In this document: positions 17,884 through 25,707 of the stretch, piece by piece
Position numbering within the stretch: position 1 is the stretch's first letter
Layout: each line of letters starts with the position of its first letter
NCBI RefSeq assembly: GCF_041320665.1
Contig: NZ_CP166730.1
Location: forward strand, 744,001-808,000
Reading direction: 5' to 3'
Source of the DNA: Comamonas sp. GB3 AK4-5
GTDB lineage: Bacteria; Pseudomonadota; Gammaproteobacteria; Burkholderiales; Burkholderiaceae_C
Length of the DNA: 64,000 nucleotides
Program-made: the position numbers and the translations under genes
The notes under the pieces: model-generated
Databases searched by the model: none
Seen by the model: only the letters and a program-made list of their open reading frames with translations
Told to the model about the DNA's origin: nothing

Positions 17884-19830
17884 TTAGACCTCGGTGGCAG
17901 CCACTGCCTCGCGGCGTGCCACGGAGCGGTTGTAGGCAAAGCCGGCGATGAGGATGACCAGCACCACGGCCTGGGCCAGCAGCGTTTCCAGCGTGGGGTA
18001 GACGCCCAGCAGTTCCATGCGCGTGAAGGCGACGGGTGTGGCATCGACCCAGCCGGCTTCCTGCAGCGAGGACATGCCCTTGCCCACCAGCACCACGGCC
18101 AGCACGGCCACCAGGATGGAGGTGGCAGAGAAGAACTTGCCAATCGGCATGCGGGCGCTGGTGCGCAGCAGCACCCAGGCGATCACGGTCAGCAGGGCTG
18201 CAGCTGTGAGGCCGCCGCCCAGCAGGGCGCTGTGGTGGCCGTCCGAGGCCAGGGCCGAGAAGAACAGCACGGTCTCGAACACCTCGCGGTAGACCGAGAT
18301 AAAGGCCAGCAGGAACAGGCCCCACATCGAGCCCTGGCCCATGGCACCGTGGAGCTTCTCGCTCAGATAGGCCTGCCAGCGGCCGGCGCTGCTCTTGCTG
18401 TGCATCCACAGGCCCACGCTCAGCAGCACCAGGGCGGCAATCACCGAGCCCAGGCCCTCGGTCACTTCACGGCTGGCGCCGCTGATTTCAACCAGGTAGG
18501 TGGCAGCTGCCCAGGTCAGGCCACCGGCCACCAGGGCGCTGGACCAGCCTGCGTGTACATAGCGCAGCGCGTCGGGGCGGCCGGCCTTGCGCAGCAGGGC
18601 AATCATGCCCACCACGATCAGCAGGGCTTCCAGGCCTTCGCGCAGCAAAATGGTGAGGGCGCCGACAAAGGTGGCGGTGGCGTCGGAGGCGCCGTTGCCC
18701 AGTTCCTCATCCACCTGGCGGAACAGGTCTTCCAGCTGCTGGGCAGCGGCTTCTGCCTCTGCCACGCTGCCCTTGGAGATGGTGCCGCGGTAGGCGATCA
18801 TGGCCGATTCGACCGAGATCATCAGCTGCTTGTTGCGGGCCGCAATCGTGGGCTCCAGCGGCTCGAAACCGTCCAGATAGGCCGACAGGGCCAGCTTCAT
18901 GGCCTGGTTGCGGTCTTCTGCCTTCAGCGCTGCCAGGCTCTCGGCCAGGCGCAGGCGCGACAGGGCCACGCCCGTGGGCTTGCCCGCGGTGATCACGCTG
19001 GGCTGGGTGCGCAGATAGGCCAGCACATCGCGTGCGGTCTCGGGGGCAATGTGCTGGGACAGGGCTGCCGTGGTGGCCGTGGTCAGCGCCGCCATATCGG
19101 GGAAGCGGGCACGCAGTGCGGCGTCGTTCTTCCACAGCTGCTCGCCCTGGGCGCGCATGGCATCGTCATGCGACATGCTGCCGATGAAAAAGGCCAGGGC
19201 CCAGCGATCCTCTTCGGGCAGGGTGGCGTAGCTGACCATGGACGTGCCCTCCACGCCTTGCGAGGCCACCTGGTAGAGCGCCATCAGGCTGCGGGCGTTG
19301 GCACGCTCGGCGTCGTTGAAGGCAATGGGTTCGGGGTCCAGGCCCTTGGCGGCCGGGCCGTCGCCACCGCCGGTGGCACCGTGGCAGCTGGCGCACAGCT
19401 GCTGGTACAGGGCTGCGCCCTTGGACAGCTCGGGCACAAAAGTGGGGGCCACCGGAATGGGGTAGGCCGCCACCAGCATGTCGGCGGCCTGGTGGGCTAG
19501 GCGGGCCACGTCATCGCCGGACTCTTTTTTCTCGACCGCGCTGCGCAGCTGGGCAATCACGCCGGCCACGCGGGCCTTGTCGGCATGCTCAGGCAGGACT
19601 TCGATCTGCTTGATGGCATTGGCTGTGAAGTCCAGCATCTCCTCGTATTCGCTCTCGCTGGTGATCTTGCCGTCCTCCACGGCGCCGCCGTAGTCCACGG
19701 CCACATAGTCCAGCAACTGCCACAGCTGGCGTGCGTCGGGTTCGTTGCCGGAAGGGGAAGTTTGGGCCATGGCCTGGCCCGTGAACGCGCACCACAGCAA
19801 TGCGGCGGCCCACCAGAGTTTGAATCGCAT
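17884..19830 (-). CDS. Cytochrome c-FTR1 family iron permease
   Basis: The 648-residue protein has a signal peptide (ending QAMAQ), a periplasmic part with one c-type heme motif CASCH near residue 145, and a C-terminal FTR1 permease domain of about seven membrane segments. The two FTR1 iron-transfer motifs are present as REGLE (near 395) and REVFE (near 514). FTR1 permeases import iron with an oxidation step, and the fused cytochrome could supply that redox chemistry. I chose the ATG at 19830 because it opens the signal peptide; the frame runs on upstream without support. A Fur-box-like sequence lies just before the start, fitting iron repression. No separate EfeO/EfeB genes adjoin it. Confidence 0.88.
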   Translation of the reverse strand: MRFKLWWAAALLWCAFTGQAMAQTSPSGNEPDARQLWQLLDYVAVDYGGAVEDGKITSESEYEEMLDFTANAIKQIEVLPEHADKARVAGVIAQLRSAVEKKESGDDVARLAHQAADMLVAAYPIPVAPTFVPELSKGAALYQQLCASCHGATGGGDGPAAKGLDPEPIAFNDAERANARSLMALYQVASQGVEGTSMVSYATLPEEDRWALAFFIGSMSHDDAMRAQGEQLWKNDAALRARFPDMAALTTATTAALSQHIAPETARDVLAYLRTQPSVITAGKPTGVALSRLRLAESLAALKAEDRNQAMKLALSAYLDGFEPLEPTIAARNKQLMISVESAMIAYRGTISKGSVAEAEAAAQQLEDLFRQVDEELGNGASDATATFVGALTILLREGLEALLIVVGMIALLRKAGRPDALRYVHAGWSSALVAGGLTWAAATYLVEISGASREVTEGLGSVIAALVLLSVGLWMHSKSSAGRWQAYLSEKLHGAMGQGSMWGLFLLAFISVYREVFETVLFFSALASDGHHSALLGGGLTAAALLTVIAWVLLRTSARMPIGKFFSATSILVAVLAVVLVGKGMSSLQEAGWVDATPVAFTRMELLGVYPTLETLLAQAVVLVILIAGFAYNRSVARREAVAATEV

Positions 19831-19836
19831 AAGAAA

Positions 19837-19855
19837 GCAAATGAGAATTATTCTT
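19837..19855 (-). promoter_or_regulatory. Fur-box-like site upstream of the FTR1 gene
   Basis: The 19 bases starting GCAAATGAG match the Fur consensus at 13 of 19 positions (my hand alignment). They lie 7-25 bases before the FTR1 start codon. Iron-dependent repression is inferred from site and context. Confidence 0.55.
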
Positions 19856-20064
19856 TGTATTCTAGAGCGAGTTGCCAGGAGCAGCCTGTCGCGTGCGCTT
19901 TTGCCCCTGTGTCTTATGCCAGCGTAGGCCGTGTTCGCAGACCTGCTCCGGAATGCTGGTGTTGTTGGCGGTGGCAGTGCCCACGGGTGCGGCAGACCTG
20001 TCATCCAACTCCCCACATAGAACACTGGCGTTCAAAACCGGCGCGCCCCAAGCCAGAGACAGCG

Positions 20065-20150
20065 AGCAAGGGCCGCCCCGCAGCGAGGCTGTCGTCCCCC
20101 CTTGGGGGGAAGGCGCCGAAGGCGACTCAGGGGGGCGCTACTCAGGGGGG
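20065..20150 (-). repeat. Intergenic repeat family 2, copy next to a gene 3' end
   Basis: It shares GCAAGGGCCGCCCCGC, GTCGTCCCCC and CTCAGGGGGG blocks with 21558-21649. C-rich and G-rich blocks can pair as an imperfect hairpin. It abuts the stop codon of the minus-strand gene ending at 20152, so it may act as a 3' processing or termination structure. The rest of 19831-20151 holds only the Fur-like site and nothing else recognisable. Confidence 0.6.
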
Positions 20151-20151
20151 C

Positions 20152-21012
20152 TTATCCCGCCCAATGCCCACTCATCAAGGCCAAAGGCTTGTGGGCGGCA
20201 TGCACCCAGGCGCAGTCGGGCCAGGACTGCATCTGCACACTCAAGCCGGCAAATACGCCATAGCCTTCTCCGGCCGTGATCGCTCCATCGGCTTGCAAGG
20301 TCTCGCCGCTGCGTATGCTGCAGGCCGCGCGGATATCGCCCTGGGACTTGATGCCCCAACCGGCCTGGATATGGTTGCCGCAAGCGATGTGATCGCCGGC
20401 CGCCATGCCATGGCCCACATCCAGCAGGCCCTGCACCGTGATGCTGTCGCCCGCGCGCAGGCTTTTGCCGCAGGCCAGGCTGCCTTGCACCTCGACCTCG
20501 CGCCCGATATGGGCGCTGTCCTTGATCTGCACATGGCCGGTGCTGCGCAGCTCCCAGCCCGTGCGCAACTCCTGGGCGCGGATATCGCCCTCGCATTCCA
20601 CGCTCCAGGCGGCCTTGATGCTGCCGCCGGCTTGCAGCAGTTCCTCACAGAAGATGGCGCCGCCGCTGTGAAGGTCTTCGCCGACCTCGATCCTGCCGGC
20701 CCGTATGCCGGCACCCACCTGCAGGCTGCGCCCCACCAGCAACTGGCCGGTGACGCGCACATCGCCATGCACGATCACCGTGCCAGCAAACACCAGGTTG
20801 TCGGCCTCCAGGTGCTCCACCTCCAGCACCGCATGGGTGGAGCCAAAGTTCTGCAGCAGCCAGCGCGCGTCTTCCACGCGGCCGGCGGCCACCTGGGTGT
20901 CCATGGCGTTTTGATAGTCGCCGCCGCTGAGGTTGTTGCGCACAAACCAGCGATAGCCCATGGCGCAGGGGTTTTTGCCGCGCAAAAAGTTTTGGGTGAG
21001 TTCCATTTCCAT
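20152..21012 (-). CDS. Beta-solenoid-like protein of unknown function (bactofilin-like repeats)
   Basis: I do not recognise a named family. The 286-residue product has a short N-terminal part (about 65 residues, with MGYRWFVRNNLSGG) followed by some 200 residues of short repeated turns with regularly spaced G, I, A and V. Examples are AGxxIxAxGxI and CGxxIxAG patterns such as SGGAIFCEELLQAGGSIKA. That pattern predicts a stacked beta-solenoid like the polymerising core of bactofilins. There is no signal peptide or membrane segment. The ATG at 21012 follows GGAG by 8 bases. It is alone, and repeat family 2 marks its 3' end. A bactofilin-like scaffold role is only a structural guess. Confidence 0.6.
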   Translation of the reverse strand: MEMELTQNFLRGKNPCAMGYRWFVRNNLSGGDYQNAMDTQVAAGRVEDARWLLQNFGSTHAVLEVEHLEADNLVFAGTVIVHGDVRVTGQLLVGRSLQVGAGIRAGRIEVGEDLHSGGAIFCEELLQAGGSIKAAWSVECEGDIRAQELRTGWELRSTGHVQIKDSAHIGREVEVQGSLACGKSLRAGDSITVQGLLDVGHGMAAGDHIACGNHIQAGWGIKSQGDIRAACSIRSGETLQADGAITAGEGYGVFAGLSVQMQSWPDCAWVHAAHKPLALMSGHWAG

Positions 21013-21165
21013 GACCAGATCTCCGCGATACGGGTGGCGAAAGCAAGCGTGTGGCAAGGCCCGTGGCAGCAAACGCTAAGACGTGGTGCTGAAGACGTGG
21101 TGGGGCCTTGGCGCATGCGGCTTGCATGCTGAGGAGGAGGCCGTACGGGGGGAGTGCTGTGTGCC

Positions 21166-21345
21166 TTATGCCGCCCGCACGGCGGCGGAAAGCATGGCCG
21201 TGACGCCACTGAGGCTCACGAACGCGGTCGGCAGGCCATGGCGGCGGGTGTGCAGCGCACGCAGCACGCAGGCACGCGAAGCCGGCTCTGCAATCAATGC
21301 AAAGCGGCGCAAGCGGGCAGCGGTGGTGAGGTGCAGGCAGGCCAT
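21166..21345 (-). CDS. Possible small protein, 59 residues
   Basis: A short frame starts MACLHLTTAARLRRF and ends in a moderately hydrophobic stretch (AFVSLSGVTAMLSAAVRAA). The ribosome binding site is weak and I recognise no family. It may be chance. Apart from this frame and two repeats, the gap 21013-21640 holds nothing I can identify. Confidence 0.25.
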   Translation of the reverse strand: MACLHLTTAARLRRFALIAEPASRACVLRALHTRRHGLPTAFVSLSGVTAMLSAAVRAA

Positions 21346-21471
21346 GGTGGTGGAAATCTCTGGGGCCGAATTATGCCGTGGGTGCTGTTGGGGTGCAGCG
21401 GGCGCTGTTTTTTTAGGGCTGGCGCGGGCCTGGCGAAGCGCTGCGCTTTGCGGGGCGGCCCCTCACTCCCA

Positions 21472-21495
21472 CCCTCTCCCGCAAACGGGAGAGGG
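21472..21495. repeat. Perfect G/C hairpin, CCCTCTCCCG type
   Basis: CCCTCTCCCG and CGGGAGAGGG form 10-bp perfect arms around CAAA. Sequences of this kind recur between genes in many proteobacteria as REP-like hairpins. No T-run is present. Confidence 0.5.
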
Positions 21496-21557
21496 GGTCA
21501 TACCGGGATCAGGCAGGCCCCTGCCGTATGACGTACCCCTTTCGCCAGGGACACCGC

Positions 21558-21649
21558 GCAAGGGCCGCCCCGCCGCGCAGGTGTCGTCCCCCTGCCCGCG
21601 AGCGTAGCGAGCGAAGAGCGGGGGGAAGCGGCGCAGCCGCTCAGGGGGG
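21558..21649 (-). repeat. Intergenic repeat family 2, second copy
   Basis: It shares the GCAAGGGCCGCCCCGC, GTCGTCCCCCT and CTCAGGGGGG blocks with 20065-20150. It overlaps the stop codon of the aminotransferase gene, so both copies sit at 3' ends of minus-strand genes in the same orientation. Confidence 0.6.
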
Positions 21650-22885
21650 TGTCGTCGATTTCACCGCCGCCCGCAAGCGCTGCACCGCCTGCTCAATCTG
21701 CGCCACCTCGGGCGCGGCAAACGACATGCGCAGCGTGTGCAGATCCGGTTCGGCCGGGTAGAAAGCCTTGCCGGGCACATAGACCACGCCCTGGGCTATG
21801 GCGGCGTCAAACAGCTGCTGTGGGTCTACGCGGCGGTCCAGCTCGGCCCAGACAAACATGCCGCCCGCAGGGCGGGTGCAGCGTATGCCACTGTCTTCGC
21901 CACTGTCCTCCCCTTTACTCAGGCCTTGCACCAGGGCCTGCATGCGGCGCTGGTATTCACGGCGTGCGCGTTGCACGGTGGCCGGGTAGCGGCCGCTGTG
22001 TAAATAACAGGCCGCCACAGCCTGCGTCAGCGGTGAGGTGCACAAATCGGCCGTTTGCTTGGCCACGGTGCAGCGGCGCAGCAGCGGCGCGTCGGCCAGC
22101 ATCCAGCCCACGCGCAGCGCGGGTGCCACGGTCTTGGACAGGCTGGACAGATAGATGACGGGGTTGTGGCCAGAGCTTGTCAGGCGCTCGCCCACGGCGC
22201 GCAGTGTGGCGGGCATGGCCAGGGGCTGGCCTTGCGCATCGTCAAAACACAGCTCGCCATAGGGATCGTCTTCCACCACCCAAAAGCCGTATTGCACCGC
22301 CAGTTGCACCAAGGCCTCGCGGCGCTCGGCCGCCAGCAGGGTGCCGCGCGGGTTGGAGAAATTGGGCACGGTGTAGAGCAGCTTGGGGCGCTGTTCCGCG
22401 GGCAGACTGGCCAGCAGCTTGGCCAGGGCCTGGGTTTGCAGGCCTTGCGCATCCATGGGAATGGGCAGTATGCGGGCCTGGGCCAGGCGCAGGGCCTGCA
22501 GCGTGGCGGGGTAGGCCGGCACTTCCACCAGCACCGTGTCGCCGGGCTCGATGAGCACGCGCACCAGCAGGTCAAAGGCCTGTTGCGAGCCGGTGGTGAC
22601 CAGAATGTCGGCCGGCGTGGCTTGCATGCCGCGCTCCTGCGCCTGCTGTGCCAGGGCTTCGCGCAGCGCGGGCTGGCCTTCGGTGGCGCCGTATTGCAGC
22701 GCGCCCGCGCCCTGGGTCATGGCCTGTTGGGCGGCTTGGGACAGGCCTTCGGCATCAAACAGGCTGGGCGAGGGATAGCCACCGGCCAGCGAGATCATGC
22801 CGGGGCGTGACAGATAGGGAAACAGCTCGCGTATGGGCGAGCCCGCGGGCTCGGCAAAGCTGGCTGCAAAAGGGGCCAGGCTCAT
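21641..22885 (-). CDS. PLP-dependent aminotransferase, probably 2-aminoadipate aminotransferase
   Basis: This 414-residue fold-type I aminotransferase resembles the LysN/MocR-like class I/II group without a DNA-binding domain. It opens with the typical IRELFPYLSRPGMISLAGGYPSP region, and the pyridoxal-phosphate lysine lies in SSLSKTVAPALRVGW. It overlaps the upstream hglS gene by four bases (ATGA), so the two are translationally coupled. HglS consumes 2-oxoadipate, so the likely reaction is transamination of 2-aminoadipate to 2-oxoadipate in lysine catabolism. The substrate is inferred from context; the family also includes other amino-acid aminotransferases. Confidence 0.82.
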   Translation of the reverse strand: MSLAPFAASFAEPAGSPIRELFPYLSRPGMISLAGGYPSPSLFDAEGLSQAAQQAMTQGAGALQYGATEGQPALREALAQQAQERGMQATPADILVTTGSQQAFDLLVRVLIEPGDTVLVEVPAYPATLQALRLAQARILPIPMDAQGLQTQALAKLLASLPAEQRPKLLYTVPNFSNPRGTLLAAERREALVQLAVQYGFWVVEDDPYGELCFDDAQGQPLAMPATLRAVGERLTSSGHNPVIYLSSLSKTVAPALRVGWMLADAPLLRRCTVAKQTADLCTSPLTQAVAACYLHSGRYPATVQRARREYQRRMQALVQGLSKGEDSGEDSGIRCTRPAGGMFVWAELDRRVDPQQLFDAAIAQGVVYVPGKAFYPAEPDLHTLRMSFAAPEVAQIEQAVQRLRAAVKSTTPP

Positions 22886-24321
22886 ACCTGGGCCTCGGCC
22901 AGCGCAGCTGCGTCCGCACTTGCGCCGGTCAAGGCCTTGCGCACCTGCTCCATGGATTGCTGCTGCGAGCCTGCATACAGCGCGATTTCGTCGTGCACCT
23001 GGGCGCCCAGTGCCAGCTCAAACACCTGCTGGGCCGCATGGGCCTGGTATTGTTTTTGCTCCTCGCCACCCAGGTTGGACTGGAAGATGCCGGCCGCGCT
23101 CACGGGTAGAAAGTCTTCGTAGGTGATGGGCTCGGCCTGCACCAGGCCTTGGGTGATCAGGGCTTCCAGGTCTGCTTCTGCATCCACTTTGCCAGCCTGT
23201 GCCTGGCCTTGTTCGGTCAGGCTGTAGCGGTAAAAGGCCAGGCCTTGCTGGCGCAGCGCGGCATGGGTGTCGGGGAACTGGGTAAAGACCTGCTGCAGGC
23301 GGCCGGCGTAATCCGGGGCGGCGCTGCCGGCGTTGTCCATGCTGCGCACCTGGGCCAGCAGCTCGTCATACAGCGCACGGCCTTTGCGGGTCAGGGCCAC
23401 GCCGCGTTGCTCGATCTCGCCAAAGCGCGCAGTGTGGGCGCCGCTGCCGGTGCCACCGTTATCGGCATCGGTAAAGCGTATGGCTTCCTTCAAGGCCTTG
23501 AAGCTGGTCTGGCGCAGCAGAACCGGGCAGGCGCGGCGGGGCGGGCCTTCGACCACATCCTTGGCGTCCATACCGCGTGCGGGCATGCCGGCCTGGGCGG
23601 CGTCAATGTCCAGGGTGCGCGGCGTCAAATGGTTGATGTGGGGGCCCTTGAAGCACACCACATCGGCCACCAGGCGGTGGGATTTTTGCAGCGCGTCGTA
23701 GCTGGCGGCATCCACCGTGGCATCGCTGTGCCAGCGGAAGGTCTCCAGCGCTTCTTGCACAAAGGCGTCGGCGTCTGCGCTGTTCAGACCGCCATCGCGC
23801 TCGGCCTGGGCGATGAGCTCCAGAGCGCGGGCGGTGAAGATCTGGCGGCGGGCCAGTATCTCGGCGGCCTGGGCGCGCAGCGCCGCATCGGCGATCAGCT
23901 CCAGGCGCAGCAGCGAGGTGAAAACGCGAAACGGATTGGCCAGCAGGGCCGCGTCCGTCACGGGGCGGAAGGCCGTGGAGTGCACGGGCACGCCGGCCAC
24001 CGAGAGGTCGTAATAGCCCACGGGCTCCATGCCCATCACGGCAAACAGGCGGCGCAGCGTGGCCAGCTCCTCGGCCGTGCCCACGCGGATCGCGCCGTGC
24101 CGCTCCACATCCAGGCGCTCCAGTTCACCGCTGTGGGCCATGCGCGCGGCCAGTTGCGGATCGGCCTTCAGCGTCTGTGCATTGACCTCGGCCACCAGCT
24201 CGATCAGGGCGCCATATTGCGGCACTTCCTGGCGGTACATCTCGGACATGGCGCGCGAAAAACGCGTGCGGATGTCGTTGCTGGAAACAAAGCGGGAGCT
24301 GGGGGAGGAAGAGGCACTCAT
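22882..24321 (-). CDS. hglS: 2-oxoadipate dioxygenase/decarboxylase (HglS, DUF1338)
   Basis: The 479-residue protein belongs to the DUF1338/YdcJ family. Its characterised member HglS converts 2-oxoadipate to D-2-hydroxyglutarate with an iron centre on a vicinal-oxygen-chelate-like fold. A His-x3-Arg pair is visible as HGAIR (His75, Arg79 here), matching the metal/substrate residues known for HglS. A second conserved segment, CFKGPHINHLTPR, carries the further His. The gene heads an operon with an aminotransferase (four-base overlap) and is divergent from a LysR regulator. That arrangement points to D-lysine or L-2-aminoadipate breakdown. Confidence 0.85.
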   Translation of the reverse strand: MSASSSPSSRFVSSNDIRTRFSRAMSEMYRQEVPQYGALIELVAEVNAQTLKADPQLAARMAHSGELERLDVERHGAIRVGTAEELATLRRLFAVMGMEPVGYYDLSVAGVPVHSTAFRPVTDAALLANPFRVFTSLLRLELIADAALRAQAAEILARRQIFTARALELIAQAERDGGLNSADADAFVQEALETFRWHSDATVDAASYDALQKSHRLVADVVCFKGPHINHLTPRTLDIDAAQAGMPARGMDAKDVVEGPPRRACPVLLRQTSFKALKEAIRFTDADNGGTGSGAHTARFGEIEQRGVALTRKGRALYDELLAQVRSMDNAGSAAPDYAGRLQQVFTQFPDTHAALRQQGLAFYRYSLTEQGQAQAGKVDAEADLEALITQGLVQAEPITYEDFLPVSAAGIFQSNLGGEEQKQYQAHAAQQVFELALGAQVHDEIALYAGSQQQSMEQVRKALTGASADAAALAEAQV

Positions 24322-24402
24322 GACAGAACAGAAGGGCTAGGGGTTCGTGGGATGGCCGTGCGTACTGCCGGACCGTAGAGATATGCCGCATGGTGTGCGG
24401 TG

Positions 24403-24420
24403 GTTTGACTTTGGTCAAAC
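24403..24420. promoter_or_regulatory. Candidate LysR operator between hglS and its regulator
   Basis: GTTTGAC and GTCAAAC form a perfect 7-bp inverted repeat around TTTG. It lies 72 bases upstream of the LysR start and 82 bases upstream of the hglS start. Position and symmetry suit a shared LysR-type binding site. Confidence 0.55.
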
Positions 24421-24491
24421 GATAATCCGGCCTGCAGGTCATACCTAAATGGAATGAGCCTGCATGCTCGCCTTTTCAGATCGCCACCACC

Positions 24492-25421
24492 ATGCAGCTG
24501 TCCCGCCGTTTTCTGCCTCCCATGTCCTTACTCTGCGCCTTCGAGGCCTCGGCGCGCCACCAGAGCTTTACTGCGGCTGCGGCCGAGCTGCATCTGACGC
24601 AAAGCGCCGTCAGCCGCCAGATCCGCGCGCTGGAGGAGCGCCTGGGCACCGAGCTGTTTGTGCGCGAGCGCCAGACCGTGCGCCTCAGCGCCGCCGGCCA
24701 GGCCTATGCCCAGGAGATTCGCGCGGCCTTGGTGCGCATCTCGCATGCCACGCTGGGCTTTCGCACCAACCCCCAGGGCGGCAGCCTGAACCTGGCCATC
24801 CTGCCCACCTTTGGCACGCGCTGGCTGGCGCCCCGGTTGCCGCAGTTTTTCAGCGCCCACCCGGGCATCACCATCAACCTGACCACGCGCTTGTCGCAGT
24901 TCGACTTTCAGCTGGAGGCGGTGGATGCCGCCATCCATTTCGGCCTGCCGAACTGGCCCGGTGCCGAGTTGGAGTTTTTGATGAGCGAGACCGTGGTGCC
25001 GGCCTGCAGCCCCGAAATGGCCGCCCAGTACGGTTTTGCGAGGCCCGAAGACCTGCTGCGCGCGCCCCTACTGCACCTGGCATCGCGCCACGACGCCTGG
25101 CAGCGCTGGATGGCCAGCCAGGGTTGCCAGAGCGGGCAGGGCAGCGAAATACAGGGCATGTTGTTTGACCAGTTCGCCACCGCCGCCCAGGCCGCCATGG
25201 CGGGTGTGGGCGTGGCGCTGCTGCCCAAGTTCCTCATCACGCGCGAGCTGCAGACCGGGGGGCTGGTGCAGGCGCTGCCGCAGTTGCCGGAGATGGAAAG
25301 CGCCGAGCGTTATTACCTTGCCTGGCCCACCAGCCGCGCAGCCTATCCACCGCTACAAGCTTTTCGTTCTTGGCTGCAGCAGGCTGCGCAAGACTTCTCG
25401 ACTTGTGACTTGGGTGAGTGA
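24492..25421 (+). CDS. LysR-family regulator, GcvA-like, of the hglS operon
   Basis: This 309-residue protein has an N-terminal winged helix-turn-helix (FEASARHQSFTAAAAELHLTQ, then SAVSRQIRALEERLG) and a C-terminal effector-binding domain opening LNLAILPTFGTRWLAPRL, typical of the GcvA-like group. It is divergent from hglS across a 170-base gap that contains a perfect inverted repeat. The likely role is control of the 2-aminoadipate catabolic pair, with a pathway intermediate as effector. The ATG at 24492 gives the normal family N terminus. Confidence 0.88.
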   Translation: MQLSRRFLPPMSLLCAFEASARHQSFTAAAAELHLTQSAVSRQIRALEERLGTELFVRERQTVRLSAAGQAYAQEIRAALVRISHATLGFRTNPQGGSLNLAILPTFGTRWLAPRLPQFFSAHPGITINLTTRLSQFDFQLEAVDAAIHFGLPNWPGAELEFLMSETVVPACSPEMAAQYGFARPEDLLRAPLLHLASRHDAWQRWMASQGCQSGQGSEIQGMLFDQFATAAQAAMAGVGVALLPKFLITRELQTGGLVQALPQLPEMESAERYYLAWPTSRAAYPPLQAFRSWLQQAAQDFSTCDLGE

Positions 25422-25434
25422 ATCGTTTGGAGGC

Positions 25435-25590
25435 GGTCATACGACGCTTCATGCGTTGTTGCTCGCCCTTGCCGTATCTCGATACTGTCTGCGGGCGAGA
25501 CGCCTAGCCTGAAGCGTCGTCTGACCGTTGGGGTTGGGTGTGGAAGCCCACTATGCTGCCTTGGCCCGCTCCGGCTGCAGTGAAGTCCGC
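25435..25590 (+). repeat. Intergenic hairpin repeat family 3, copy 1
   Basis: GGTCA-T-ACGACGCTTCA pairs with TGAAGCGTCGT-C-TGACC (16 of 17 positions). An inner pair, CTCGCCC/GGGCGAG, is nested inside. The core CGTTGTTGCTCGCCCTTGCCG...CGCCTAG and about 65 downstream bases recur at 44117-44274. It lies directly downstream of the LysR gene and fills most of the gap 25422-25647. Confidence 0.75.
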
Positions 25591-25647
25591 AAAGCTTGTG
25601 CTTGAAAAATGAGCATCTCTTGCAGGTGCTTGCTGGGTTACCAAAGT

Positions 25648-25679
25648 AAAAATGCCTGAACCCCAGCGGGTTCAGGCAT
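25648..25679 (-). terminator. Terminator of the amino-acid binding protein gene
   Basis: On the minus strand a 12-bp perfect stem (ATGCCTGAACCC with GGGTTCAGGCAT, loop of 4) is followed by five T. It lies 28 bases beyond the stop codon. Confidence 0.8.
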
Positions 25680-25707
25680 CGACTGCTATCAATAAGCGGA
25701 GCGTGGC

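Noticed and set aside
25441..25520. Family 3 repeat as a tRNA or CRISPR repeat
   Set aside because: It folds as one long hairpin, not a cloverleaf, and copies are single and tens of kilobases apart.
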